Part shown: positions 33,048 to 44,106 of the stretch, one piece after another
Position numbering within the stretch: position 1 is the stretch's first letter
How the letters are laid out: every line of letters begins with the position of its first letter
Assembly: GCA_907165275.2 (NCBI GenBank)
Contig: OU015665.1
Location: forward strand, 620,001-684,000
Length of the DNA stretch: 64,000 nucleotides
Direction of reading: 5' to 3'
Origin: Zygaena filipendulae
Taxonomy: Eukaryota; Arthropoda; Insecta; Lepidoptera; Zygaenidae
Position numbers and translations under genes: made by a program
The notes under the pieces: model-generated
What the model was told of the DNA's origin: nothing
Database searches by the model: none
What the model saw: only the letters and a program-made list of their open reading frames with translations

Positions 33048-33289
33048 ATATTATTATTGATATTTAAGTTTCTATTTGACCAGTGTCTTGTCCTCTTTCA
33101 AAATACTCTATTAAATCACCCCCCCCCCCCACCATTATATTGATTCTGTATTGATATAAAGAGATTGCAATGCCCCCTTTTCAATCTCTCGCCGGTTACA
33201 TTCAGACAAACAATCTTATGTTTTTTTTAAACATGAATTTTAGAGTAATTTTATCCGTATTTTTGTTGTTTTATTTTCTTGAAAGTGCT

Positions 33290-33540
33290 CTACACCCTCT
33301 TTTACGTCTCCGGCGCGACCCGCTCACTGCGGACAGTCGCCCATTGTGTTAATGTTAAGTGCTCTTTGACGACAAAACTGCCGATACGTCGTTCTTGCCC
33401 ACGTGCGAGAACAAAGAGCGCCGCGGTCGGCACGCCGCGTTGCATGCATACGATCAATAATGAGTCTGTTTCGTGAATACGGAGCGGAGGTGCTTTCAGA
33501 AATACTCACGCTTTTTATGCAAGTGTGATTAAAAGAATAT
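33290..33540. promoter_or_regulatory. CpG-rich island, possible promoter or 5' exon
   Basis: ccggcgcgacccgctcactg, cgccgcggtcggcacgccgc and neighbouring sequence are far GC-richer than the surroundings. On the minus strand a gtgagtattt donor-like site sits at about 33510. Short frames on both strands carry no domain. It could be a first exon and promoter of an off-window gene. Confidence 0.25.
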
Positions 33541-33609
33541 TCGAAGAAGCGTTTTCAAAGGCAATATAGTTATTTATTTATGGGTATAAATTAAAAACTA
33601 AGAAAATCA

Positions 33610-33823
33610 TCAGCACATACTATAAAACCAAGTTGCTTCCCGCTGTCTGTCGGTCCCTATGTATACTTACTTAGATCTTTAAAACTACGCAACGGATTTT
33701 GATGGAATTTTTTTATTAGATAGAGTGATTTAAGAGGAAGGTTAATACGTATAGTTATACGTATCCTGGAATTCCCGTGGGAACTCCGAAATTACCGCGA
33801 GTGAAACCTCGGGGGAAAGCTAG
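33610..33823 (+). mobile_element. Helitron, 'gttgcttcccgctgtctg' 5' subfamily, full length
   Basis: tcagcacatactataaaacc at the 5' end, gatctttaaaactacgcaac inside, and gagtgaaacctcgggggaaa, gctag at the 3' end before T. The hairpin carries two changes. Confidence 0.82.
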
Positions 33824-34540
33824 TAACAGATATACCGTAATATATACATTATTTTTTATTTGAAAAAGTTATTAAAATGACTGAAAATATAATTATGTTA
33901 AAAAGTCAGTTAAACTCAATCATAACATAATATCTATTAAATGTACCCCTGGTGAACTTACTCAGAGCCTTTTGATGATCAGGTTTATATCAATTTTAAG
34001 GCGCTAATTCATTAACAATATTGGCAATGCTTTTTGCAAATCCTGAGTTTGTATCCCAAGAATGAGGTACGAGATTGTAGCGAGGATTCAAAACCCTTGT
34101 GTTATACAACTTTACACCACTCCAGCGAAAAAATTCAAGAAGCAGTAGATATTAAAAACAATTGTATCTACCAATTCGAAATACAAAAACCAAAACTAAT
34201 TTTATTAACAAACTTAGCTAATTTTAACCTTCTTTAAGTCTTATATTGATTCGGGCGAAGATTATAGGCGCATGTGTTCCGTAAACAAAAATTTAATTAC
34301 GATTTCACCATCGCAGCTGGTTATAAATCAAAATTTATAGCAGTACAGTAACTGTACCAATCAATGGGTGGTGCAATCAAGTTAACACTCGTGTACGATG
34401 ATCCGATCTACATTCTTAAAACAAGGTCGCATCGAATTTTAATGAAAAGCTCGTTACACACATATTAATCTTAGACTTATATAGCCTGTCATTACTGCTC
34501 TATTATTTTTTTATGAGTAAATAATAAAATTGTAATAATA

Positions 34541-34690
34541 CTAGCTGTTCCCAGCGGTTTTAATTGCGTTAATTTGGATGTACCCGCGCGGACTCTGTGA
34601 AATATTTAGCTGACGTCTACTCCCCAAACCACCTGCCAAGTTTTAGCATTATAGGTCACGAAATTTGAAGGATTTCTCATTTAGTACCTT
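34541..34690 (-). mobile_element. Helitron variant fragment
   Basis: ctagctgttcccagcggttt starts the copy. The interior is the ccaagttttagcattatagg type also seen at 58751. The 5' end is not found. Confidence 0.6.
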
Positions 34691-34701
34691 TCACTCATGC
34701 T

Positions 34702-34745
34702 TATGTGTAATTCACGACACATAGATCTACTTAATCACACATTCT
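34702..34745 (-). mobile_element. SINE tail-side fragment
   Basis: attcacgacacatagatcta, cttaatcacacattct matches the body of the tRNA-SINE (antisense) just inside its tail. The head is absent. Confidence 0.5.
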
Positions 34746-34799
34746 GCTGTAAACTTTAGTAGTGTTATATTCACTTACATGCACTTGCATGCATTTGCA

Positions 34800-34901
34800 T
34801 CTTACTAATCTTATAAAGAGGTAAAGTTTGTGAGGTGCCATAACTCGAAATTCCCGCGGAAACTCCGAAATTACCGCAGGTGAAACCGGGGGAACAACCA
34901 G
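34800..34901 (+). mobile_element. Helitron mini-copy, 102 bp
   Basis: tcttactaatcttataaaga at the 5' end and gcaggtgaaaccggggg, aacaa, ccag at the 3' end (CTAG to CCAG). The middle half of the element is deleted. Confidence 0.75.
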
Positions 34902-35069
34902 TTTGCTAAAAAGCATGTGCGAAATATTTTAGTTCTAGCAGGTACAACATGTACAAAATATATACAATGTGTGAAATTGCAATTAATGAATTAACTGTAA
35001 ACTCGAAAGCAGTTTGCTCAGAATTGACTTTTGAATCGATCGCACCATGTTTTAAGATATATTATTATA

Positions 35070-35328
35070 CTAGCTGTCCCCCGCGATTTCATCCGCGGTA
35101 ATTTCGCAGTTCCCGCGGGAATTGCGTGGAAAAAGTTCTTTGTACCCCTGACAGTAGCTGTTCCCCACATTAATTCCGGAGTTCCCGCGGGAATTCCGGG
35201 ATAAAAACTATCCTATCTTTTAAGCTGGCCCATATTATAAATGGTAACAAAATTTTATCAAAATCCGTTCAGTAGTTTCGGAGTCCATCGCAGACAAACA
35301 ACGTGACACGTGATTTATATATTTTAGA
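35070..35328 (-). mobile_element. two Helitron 3' parts in tandem
   Basis: 35070-35148 starts ctagctgtcccccgcgattt and breaks off after ttgtacccctgaca. A second 3' part (gtagctgttccccacatta) then starts at 35153 and continues to a 5' end tatatattttaga at 35328. Confidence 0.7.
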
Positions 35329-35507
35329 TTTAATGGTTAGGTTATATTTTTTTTTTTTATTAACCCGTCTATGATTCAAAACAATATTTGGCGCGTACGC
35401 CACCCGTAGCAAAAACATCGAATCTGTCATTGACCCGTAGGTGCGGGCGTAGCGCTTGCGTAGATAGGTCACCTCCAAAGTACAAACTAATGTTGAATAA
35501 CTTTTAA

Positions 35508-35744
35508 CCCTTCGTGGTCACACCCCCAAATGATAAAATTTATATGATTTTTTTAAATAAAAAAATCGAAATTTTCGAGTTTTTTCCTATTGTTTCTTAA
35601 CTATTTCTATGTCTTGACAAAAAAAGAAATCGATTGGATTAGTTAGAGGTAGTATTAAATTAAAGTTTCGCGCCAGATTGAAGTCAGTAAATTTGTGTTG
35701 TTTTACTGCGTGGGGTCTGCTGGACCCCATATGACCACGAAGGG
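35508..35744. mobile_element. piggyBac-like MITE (TTAA duplication)
   Basis: The 237-bp element begins CCCTTCGTGGTCA and ends TGACCACGAAGGG, a perfect 13-bp inverted repeat, with TTAA on both sides (35504-35507, 35745-35748). CCC ends and TTAA targets are the piggyBac hallmark. A small hairpin, tggggtc/gaccccа-type, lies just inside the right end at 35711-35729. No transposase frame. Confidence 0.85.
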
Positions 35745-36310
35745 TTAAACTAGTATTTTTTTTGACATAATTTCTATTTTAATCATATTTTTGTTTATTT
35801 TTTAAAAGGGGTTGGTCAGGTTTTTGGTTAGAATTAATTACCTTATATTATTAAATTAATTAACACGTTGTATATGAATATGTATTTTCAAGTTTGTATA
35901 TTTATGAAAGCTATATCGATATCGTATGAATAAACAAAATAACATTAAGGTGTCAGACATAATAAAAATAAATTTTTTGTGTGACAATTTATTTTTAACG
36001 AGAATGAAACTTCTAGAGGTGTGAACGTGACCCAGAAAGCGTACGTTTTTTATCGATGGATATAGGCATTCGATGCGTTGTGGATGTGCCTCGTGCTATG
36101 AATTTATTACTATCGACCTATCGATGTAACAGTAGTCGTGGCGACTACACACTTGGTTGACACCACAGAGCAGATAGAAGGGATCTCATTACAAATATAG
36201 AAAACATAAAAAAACGCAGTGTCGCTGGTTTTTGCACACAAAGCTACATACATAATAATATATTGGTCATGGACGAAAACATTCATCCACGTAACGAAAT
36301 TATTTAATTA

Positions 36311-36500
36311 CTAGCTGTACGGTAATTTCGGAGTTCCCGCGGGAATTCTGAGATAAAAAGTACCCTATGTCCTTTTCTGTACTCCTGATAACGTGCATGC
36401 CAAATTTCATCCAAATCCGTTCAGCCGTTTTTGCGTGATTGAGTAACAAACATGCAAACATCCAAACATCCAAACTTTCACATTTATAATATTAGTAGGA
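36311..36500 (-). mobile_element. Helitron lacking its 3' hairpin
   Basis: ctagctgtacggtaatttcg: CTAG is followed at once by the inner block, so the ccgcggtttcacccgcg hairpin is precisely missing. The 5' end is intact (cacatttataatattagtag, ga before T). Confidence 0.82.
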
Positions 36501-36757
36501 TTACCTAATCATTCATGGCCGCACTCAGGGTAATTTTAATGATTACTTTAACTAAATTTAAATTGAACTTGCATTAACTTAATGCCAATTAGTAATTACC
36601 GTTAATTTTATAAGGTCTCCGAGTGCGGCAGTTTTGTTTTTATAATCTTTACTTAAAATTAAGTCATCATTAAAACGACTCTGAGAGAGAGAGTCCGTCA
36701 GTGAGGTATTTATTCAAGGTGGTTTTCTGGGTTGACTGTGCGTGTAATAATATATTA

Positions 36758-36934
36758 TCCCTATAATTATTAAATGCGAAAGTAACTCTGTCTGTCTGTC
36801 TGTTACGCTTTCACGCGTAGACGGCTCAACCGATCATCATGAAATTTGGCATACACGTTGTCGGGGGTACAAAGGAGGACATAGGGTACCTTTAAATAAC
36901 GCTTGGAACAATTCCAACCGCGGGGCACAGCTAG
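36758..36934 (+). mobile_element. Helitron with deleted 3' interior
   Basis: tccctataattattaaatgc at the 5' end and ttccaaccgcggggcacag, ctag before T at the 3' end. The ggaattcccgcggg block and one hairpin arm are lost. Confidence 0.78.
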
Positions 36935-37078
36935 TAATAAATATGCACTTGAGATACTGGCAATGAATGTTTTGGGGAGTCATGGGCATTTACTTATAAC
37001 CACCGTCTCTTTCATTTTATTTTATGTCTATTGTGTGTAAACTGTATTTGACGCTTTAGATAAAAATTTACTATCATA

Positions 37079-37297
37079 CTAGCCGTTCCCCGCGGTTTCG
37101 CTTACATTAATTTTGTTGTTCCCAAGAGAAACTCGAGATAAAAAGTAAGTCCTATGTAGTGATTTCTTTATTTTCAACTTTGTCCTATGTCCTCTTCTGT
37201 ACCCTTGACAACGTGTACATGCAAAACATGATGATCGATTGAGTAGTTACGGCGTGAAAGCTTGACAAATAAACTCACATTCGCATTAATATTAGGA
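37079..37297 (-). mobile_element. Helitron with small insertion
   Basis: ctagccgttccccgcggttt ... gagataaaaagtaagtccta, an extra tagtgatttctttattttca, then ctttgtcctatgtcctcttc. The 5' end reads cgcattaatattagga. Confidence 0.75.
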
Positions 37298-37317
37298 TTA
37301 TTACTATTATTATAATA

Positions 37318-37372
37318 GTGGTGAGCCTGCCCCGCCCATATTGCCTCTCTAGTTAATATTCTATTCTCTGTG
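37318..37372 (+). repeat. short GC-rich repeat, copy 2
   Basis: ggtgagcctgccccgcccat, attgcctctctagttaatat, as at 14076-14137. Confidence 0.5.
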
Positions 37373-37601
37373 GTTGCTAAGCGACGCGACGCGACGCCCT
37401 GGTACCGATCACGAAGTTTAATAAAAAAAAAATATGGCATTTCTTCCGTGTCTAGACCTTGATAACGTGAATACAGATTAGACATAACCATAGTATAGGT
37501 ACAGTAGTTATTAAACCTCACTGCTACACGGGACGCAGGTTCTATCCCGGCAATATAGAATATTCCGACCATAACCTTACATTTTTACTTTTAAGCTCTG
37601 T

Positions 37602-37918
37602 GTTACTGGATTTTTTTATTTTTTAGTCCGTCTTGTAGATTATTAAAAAATATTGGACACGTATTTTTTCTTTTTTTACGTAATCAAAAAATAACGGAAA
37701 TATATTGAGTTGAAATTTCGCGTGACGTCACTATTCTGACAGTTTGTATGCCGGTTTTAACGGTTAGTGACGTCACGACCCTCTCACCCTAAACTTTAAT
37801 GCGCTTTATCTCTGTATATTTTAATTTATTTAAAAAAACAAAAAATACGTGTCTATTGTTATTTTATTTTCTGATGGACTAATTAGAATTTTGATTTTCA
37901 AAAGTAGTCCACATCCCC
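37602..37918. mobile_element. MITE family B, copy 3
   Basis: Same order as copy 2: cgcgtgacgtcactattctg and ttagtgacgtcacgaccctc at the centre, ending tcaaaagtagtccacatcc. Confidence 0.75.
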
Positions 37919-37919
37919 A

Positions 37920-38880
37920 TTATTATCTAAATTGGTATAATTTTGTGTATACGTACTGCTAAATTCTGTTCTCTATATAAGGATAACTATCATTGGCTAA
38001 TAGTGTAATCTTGAAATCTTAAATTATCATATTATGTTCTTGTAGTGGTAAATAAACGAAAATAAAAATAAAATATCTATGAACATTTATGTTTAGCACT
38101 AATGGGTCTGTATGTATATACATATTATGTGGTAACAAAAAAGTAAAGTATTATATACGGACCGATTGTCCAGTACCACAGCGCTGAGAGAGCATCTCTA
38201 AAATTTATTTATCTTTGCAATCCGGCTCGAGTTTTTTATTTTTAAAGTTTAGCTGAGGAATTTAACCATAATCACCTTTAATATATTGTAAAAAAAAAAA
38301 TAATAATTATCATAAAAAATATATTGTGAATAAAAGAAATTATTATTATTATATAAAAAAAAATAATTAAAAAACACTCGTGGCCCAAAGAAAATCAATG
38401 AAAAAATCGCTAGTTAGTCGGTATACATTGGGTTCAAAATTATCATCAAAACCATACAATCTATCAAAACGCTCGGTTCTCAAACGGTAATGGAAGATTG
38501 AAATTTCCTATAATTCAAAATATTTCTCGTTCGGATACATGTCGTTTGTTTAGTACTGAGATGCGTTTAAGAGTGATTGATTTAGTGCTCGCCCTCCCAT
38601 AGATTAATCGTTCAAGTGACAAGAGCTGTTTAGCGCGGCGTTTAACCGCCGCTTGCGCCGCTAACTGGTCTATTTAACTGTTTTTACAAGCAAATACCGG
38701 TGAAATAAACACTGAAAAATTTGTCGCGTGAGTTGGGTAGATAAATAACGATTATGCAGTTATAGCATTAAAGGTTTAATCTGCCTGTGCTATTCATATA
38801 CCTACATATAAACAACATACAACTGGCCGTGTGTGTATGAAATGGGAATAAATACAAACAAGAATGGAATTTATTATATT
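37920..38880. other. no gene seen
   Basis: AT-rich. tcttgtagtggtaaataaac near 38040 resembles a retroelement 3' end with an A-rich tail, too short to call. A modest GC patch lies at 38630-38680. Confidence 0.3.
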
Positions 38881-38883
38881 TTA

Positions 38884-39055
38884 CTAGTTGTTCTCCGCGG
38901 TTTCACTCGTGTGAATTTTAGTAGTAATACTTAAAAGTATTCTGTATTCCAGGGGTACTGTAGTTTTCTATCAATAAATCAGTAGTTAAAGAGATTACTA
39001 CCTTACATACAAACTTACCAACTTACAGCTCTTTACAATAGAAATAAAGATACAT
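38884..39055 (-). mobile_element. diverged Helitron copy
   Basis: ctagttgttctccgcggttt start; 5' side atcagtagttaaagagatta, acagctctttacaatagaa. Confidence 0.6.
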
Positions 39056-39229
39056 AAAACTCTCCTACCTACATAAGTATATAAATGACCATAATAAAAG
39101 ATTTTGAAAAAGAAAAATTATTAAAAATCAAGCATATAATTATGTGCAAACGTAGGTATACCTATCATAAAATAGTCTTCGTGAAGAATGTTCCTTATTT
39201 GGAACTCACATCATACTAAAATTCCTGGA

Positions 39230-39377
39230 GGCATTTAAGCAAAATTTCCTATCAACATAGCTTATTCTTAGGCCAACTTACAGTTTGAAGTCATTTTTTA
39301 TTCCAGTATTTACATTTAGGTAACAATTCCTGACGGAATAAGAAACTACCGCAGATGAAGCCGCGAGTACCAGCTAG
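39230..39377 (+). mobile_element. diverged Helitron 3' part
   Basis: caattcctgacggaataaga, ctaccgcagatgaagccgcg, agtaccag, ctag before T. The 5' half is unrecognisable. Confidence 0.55.
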
Positions 39378-39544
39378 TATTAATATTAAGTCGGTGTTTA
39401 TAAAATATCTTCTATAGGTATGCAACTAATGGATACATATAGACACTTCCAAGTAAGAAAATATGCTATGAAAACTTTTTCGCGACACCATTCAAAGCTT
39501 TCGCTCGACTTCCAAGCTGTAATTAATCAACCTCTATCTCTCGC

Positions 39545-40012
39545 AGACGCTTACCGGCTCCACCCGGGTGCGAGCGAGACAAACGTACCGCAGGTTGTAC
39601 GCACAAACGTTACGCTTCAGTGGCGCCGCCTTACGTCAGTTGTTTACAAATATCAACGGTGGGAAGTCGCGTCGGCCGGTCGAATATTTTTCTAGAGTTT
39701 TTTGTAGAATTTTTTTAGGCGACACATTCAAAAAGTGTTATATCTGTGTAGTAAAAGTGTCAAAACTAATTTAAATTATAGATTTTTCAATGAACAGGTC
39801 GGTGTTAAAGTGTCGTCACAAATAAATGTCGGGTTGCAAGTGTACATTGAATTTTTTATCCACCAATACATTATAGATGGTGCATTGTTTGCTACAAGTA
39901 CCTACTTGCATACGTAAGTGGAGTGTTTGTGTGTTGTTCTGTGTGTGTTTGTGTGCGTGCGAGGAATTTTTCGTGCGGTTCAGTGCTGTCAATCTTATTG
40001 GATGTTTTGGAG
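39545..40012 (+). promoter_or_regulatory. possible promoter and first exon
   Basis: A GC-richer island (ggctccacccgggtgcgagc, ggcgccgccttacgtcagtt, gtcgcgtcggccggtcg) is followed by sequence with several TCAGT-type initiators, the clearest being gcggttcagtgctgtcaat at about 39977. A strong donor, ttttggag|gtgagttt, follows at 40012. That arrangement fits a 5' UTR exon spliced to a distant coding exon. No coding exon was found downstream inside the window, so the gene remains hypothetical. Confidence 0.35.
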
Positions 40013-40065
40013 GTGAGTTTTATTTGCAATTAGCTACAGCTAACAAGTTACACCTATAAGCGATA

Positions 40066-40185
40066 TTCTATTCTATTCTATTCTATTCTATTCTATTCTA
40101 TTCTATTCTATTCTATTCTATTCTATTCTATTCTATTCTATTCTATTCTATTCTATTCTATTCTATTCTATTCTATTCTATTCTA
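40066..40185 (+). repeat. perfect (TTCTA)24 microsatellite
   Basis: 24 uninterrupted copies of TTCTA over 120 bp. It is flanked by a direct repeat of cctataagcgatattct (40053-40069 and 40188-40204), so the array lies inside a 135-bp duplication and probably grew from the tattct at the end of that unit. Confidence 0.97.
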
Positions 40186-40204
40186 TTCCTATAAGCGATA
40201 TTCT

Positions 40205-41754
40205 GAGTGATTTGTAGTTGTATTAGTGTTTTTTGTAACGTATTTTATTTGTGTAAAAATACTATCGTAGGTAACTAAAATATTTTTATTTCAGTTCACC
40301 GATAGATATAATTTCACCAGAAACACGAACAAATCCATGAAATAATAATAACGTAGGTTTACAAATTACAAACTGTAGGTACCTATCTGCTATAAAAATT
40401 CTAGCAGTCTTATTCTGCGGTTTTAGAATCTTCGCGACGGTTATCGAACAAATACCTATTACCTACTTTCGATACAAATTGTTTCAGTTTAGCGTTAGCG
40501 TTCGACGGCCGAGATTTCCCGTTTTTCATTAAAACGATCAAATTACTTACGATAACTGTCGTTTTAACTTCGTCCGACGTATAAATAATTCACCCATAGT
40601 CGACGTAGGTAATTACTAACGATGCTGTCGTTTTAACTTCGTTTCACATACACATAATTCACCCAAAGTTTATTCACGTTTATCACTTAAATTGAACAGA
40701 ACAGTAGTTTTACGTTACCTTATCCAAAAACTTTTAAAACCATAACAGGTACAAAGCTTTTTAAGCGACTACATCTCTACTAACGACAGTGAGATAAAAA
40801 CAATCATCTTAATGCTCTATGAAGACTATGAACTAATGCATAATCGTTTAGTTTAATGACACGTGCAACTTTAAGCTAATCACAATTGTAAATGAGCCCT
40901 GTAACTTAACTACGTGTTAGGTGGCAGACGGTATGTTTCGTGCTCCGAGCGCGTTGATGTCTTTCGTATGAGATAACATCGGAGCTTGCAAGGGACGCGA
41001 GAGAAAACGATATGTAACATATATCTACGATATATAAAGCGTACATTTTATTTCTATATTAATTGCTGTTTCAAGTTACTTCTAGGAACTATGCACTTTC
41101 GTATTTGAGATAGATAGATCATTGAGCCGACACTATTATCGCGATAGAGGCCAAAATATCTATCATTAAAATAATTGGTATTTGTGTCTATCCATGCCTT
41201 CACTGGAGAAGTAAGGCATCGTTACTTATAATACCTTCACAATACTCTGTAGACTTAAACGACATACGTTTTAAACAACATATGTAAATGATATTAATAT
41301 TTAAAAACCTTATCTGCACAATTAAAGCAAACGGCCTGCGATGTTAATCATTAACGCATAATTTTAAACGTGTTAAAAAAAGACCATAAAGTGAGTTGTC
41401 ATACATATTAATGAAATCGTAAATTTATGAATTAAATTTTGATTTTACTTGCTGCGGGCCTGGCCTGACAGAATCCTGGCCGTTGTAGTGGACAAGCCTG
41501 ATAACCTGTTGGTCTAGCACTGGACCAAGTTCGATGGATAAAGTCTATAGTCTGTATTATAGAGGTGGCTTTCTAAACACTTATACAACCATTTTCTAAC
41601 AATAGTTTCTATGTAAAAAACTGTGTTACTTACAACTTAAGGATTTATAATCTGATTTTTTTTTTGGGATCAGATAAAAAAACAGGGGTGGTTAATGGTT
41701 ATCCTATTTAGGTAAGTTGAAGTTGTGATTCAAACAAATCCACAGGGAAAGTGA
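40205..41754. other. no gene seen
   Basis: Mostly unique AT-rich sequence that could be intron if the 39.5-kb exon is real. It contains some palindromic taggtacctat motifs and no frame. Confidence 0.35.
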
Positions 41755-41826
41755 CACCAACCTAGGGTTGCCACCCGTACTATATTATATAGTATCGTAC
41801 TATATTTCAGTCAATTGTACTATATA

Positions 41827-42063
41827 TGGACGCAGATAAGCAATAACATGTTAACCCACAAAATGAAGTTATTGACACAAAACAATTTATTGTAAGTTAG
41901 AGAATGTTTTTTAACTATGTGTTTACCTAATTACATTGTTTAAATATGTATAAAATATTTGAACATAAAAAATTGTTGTCACAAAATGGCGCTGAAATTT
42001 AAAACACGATTTACTCCAAATTTCTCCAATGTGGGTTAACACACTATTGCTTATCTATGTCCA
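41827..42063. mobile_element. MITE family C, copy 1
   Basis: Ends tggacgcagataagcaataa and ttgcttatctatgtcca, extended by the gttaacccaca / tgtgggttaac inverted block. TA flanks both ends. Interior: aagttattgacacaaaacaa, cacaaaatggcgct. Confidence 0.82.
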
Positions 42064-42362
42064 TATTATATAGAAAAATAATAGAGTACGAAAAATACTA
42101 TATTTTTATACCTAATTTAATTGTCGCGCTTTTTTATATTAACTATCTAGATAATATTAACAGTCTGGAACGCACCCGCAGCGCAGCACGGGGTATTTCA
42201 GAACAAATTACGAAAGGCATACGCGGTAACAAAACTTCCACTGTCAAAATAGCAAAGATATGTTGATGAATACTGCCCAATACATAATGATTAAAAATAA
42301 ATATGTACCTACTGTTGTTTTCCCCACATTTACCAAAAGTAACTTTAACTTTTTTTCGGAAA

Positions 42363-42571
42363 TCCTATTATAAATGTGAAAGTGTGGATGTTTGGATGTT
42401 TAGATGTTTGGATGTTTGTTACTCAATCACGCAAAAACGGCCGAACGGATTTGAATGAAATTTGGCATGCACGTTGTCAGGAGTACAGATAAAGACATAG
42501 GGTACCTGACAACACGGAATTCCCGCGGGAACTCCGAAATTACCGTGGGTGAAACCGCGGGGCACAGCTAA
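42363..42571 (+). mobile_element. Helitron (Lep1-type) with CTAA end
   Basis: tcctattataaatgtgaaag at the 5' end, (ggatgttt)n repeats, and gtgggtgaaaccgcggggca, cag, ctaa at the 3' end. CTAA is an allowed CTRR terminus. It is nested in the hAT-like element. Confidence 0.85.
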
Positions 42572-42616
42572 TATACTATATTTTTTTCAAAAAAAGGTGG
42601 CAACCCTACACCGACC

Positions 42617-43205
42617 CGAGGTTTCACCGACGTGATTGTCTTTCCCGCGAAAAATATTAAAAGTAGAAGCTGAAGAAAAAAGAAGTAGCGTATCTCCTGT
42701 CCAATCCAAGCATTAGGCTGTTTATCGTGAAAAAGTAAAAGAAAATATATAACAAGGCTACAATATCTATGGCGAAGAATGCAAAAAATTGTGCGCCAGA
42801 CCAAATGTTATGAAAAGTAGTCATGGTCAAATACTTAAACTTAGTGGAAACCAAAAAAACATGTAAGACTCTATATTTTAACCCGTCTTTACTTTTTAGA
42901 AACTTGTTCTTTTTTTTTTCTAAAATGTTTTTGTCAACAAAAATATGAGAATATTGGTACATTATAGCAGTTACTTATAAAAGCGATCTGTGTATCACTA
43001 CATTTCTTTAATGTCTAATAAGGAAGTTTTAATTTAAACTTAACATTTATAGTTCAATTATAAAATTTCTTTTAAGTTACCTAATATGGTATACTTTATT
43101 GAATTACCATTTACCATCCAGGCATTAGAGCCACACTTATATTTCCTAGTATAGCACTTTCATTATTTCCTTTTTTTTAAAAAACATCCAATTTTGTATT
43201 TGTAT
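42617..43205. other. no gene seen
   Basis: AT-rich. Overlapping minus-strand frames at 42568-42962 are Phe/Leu-rich low-complexity translations of T-runs, with no domain. Confidence 0.35.
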
Positions 43206-43212
43206 ATAATGA

Positions 43213-43415
43213 CTAGCTGTTCCCTGTGGTTTCACCCGCGTTAATTTCAGAGTTCCCTCGGGAATTTCGTGATAAAAGTACCCTAACCCTATGTTCTTTT
43301 CTGTAGGTATATCTGATAACGTGTATTCACAATTTCATAATGATCGTTTGAGTAGTTACGGCGTAAAGGGTAACAAACAAATTCACATTCACATTCGTAA
43401 TATGTATTAATCTAG
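43213..43415 (-). mobile_element. Helitron (Lep1-type), near full length
   Basis: ctagctgttccctgtggttt at the 3' terminus; 5' side cacattcgtaatatgtatta, slightly diverged. Confidence 0.78.
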
Positions 43416-43479
43416 ATTTAACGATAAAGATAGGCTATATGGTAAGGTTCAATGAACTATCGCCGAAACAACTGGATCG

Positions 43480-43525
43480 TTGTCGCCCGCGCCGCGCCGC
43501 GCAGCCTGCGCTCCCGCCGATAAAG
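43480..43525. promoter_or_regulatory. short CpG cluster
   Basis: gtcgcccgcgccgcgccgcg, cagcctgcgctcccgccg. Strongly GC-rich for about 45 bp. No frame or known signal attached. Confidence 0.15.
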
Positions 43526-43806
43526 AATGTGTATCTTTTTGCGAACAAACTTCACAAATCACGATGCGGTGTTTTTGGCTGTTCTTTTATACTTAACTGA
43601 CTTATTTTGTTAAGTAACTGTCTTTCTTTTTATTAAACCTTTTTTTTTTAAATAAGACGGAACCGGCTTTCACGGTAAAATTTTCGATTTTATACGTGAC
43701 AAAATTATACAGAAGGTAGCCGTGGACCCCATGCAACTACATAATTCTTGCCACTTATTCAGAAGATGGGAGTTCGATCCTAGGTTCGTGCCTATGGATC
43801 TTTTCA

Positions 43807-44025
43807 GGGCCCTTATTCACTACCATAACACGCTGCGCTAAGATAAGACACCGCAAAAACTATCTTTCCCTGGTAATCATAGAAGTTTAACTGCAAAAAG
43901 ATTCATTTAAAACGTTTCTTAAGGCATAAAAAATTAATATCTTGGCATCTAGAACGTTTGGAAATGCGTTTTTGGGACGCGCGTTATGGGCAAGGAATGT
44001 TGTTGGTCATAGTGAATAAGGGCCC
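43807..44025. mobile_element. MITE with gggcccttattcacta ends
   Basis: gggcccttattcactacca at the left and ggtcatagtgaataagggccc at the right form a clean inverted repeat of at least 16 bp, 219 bp apart. No duplication could be defined and no frame is present. Confidence 0.72.
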
Positions 44026-44106
44026 AGATCTAGTACCCAGATGTACGATTAGTGTCAGTTATTAGGGTAGGCCAGGCCCGTAGGCCTGGATGAGTCACAG
44101 TAATTA

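Larger units (their letters stand above)
41763..42608. mobile_element. hAT-like element with nested insertions
   Basis: Inverted ends TAGGGTTGCCACC and GGTGGCAACCCTA, flanked by 8-bp near-duplications CACCAACC (41755-41762) and CACCGACC (42609-42616). Eight-base duplications with agggttgcc ends fit hAT elements. After removing the nested MITE (41827-42063) and Helitron (42363-42571), about 400 bp of core remain, with a short frame (ERTRSAARGISEQITKGIRG) of no known family. Confidence 0.72.

Noticed and set aside
37174..37572. 132-codon minus-strand protein
   Set aside because: About one third lies in the Helitron at 37079-37297 and the rest shows no domain.
40066..40185. CRISPR-like array
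   Set aside because: Contiguous 5-bp units without spacers; a eukaryotic microsatellite.
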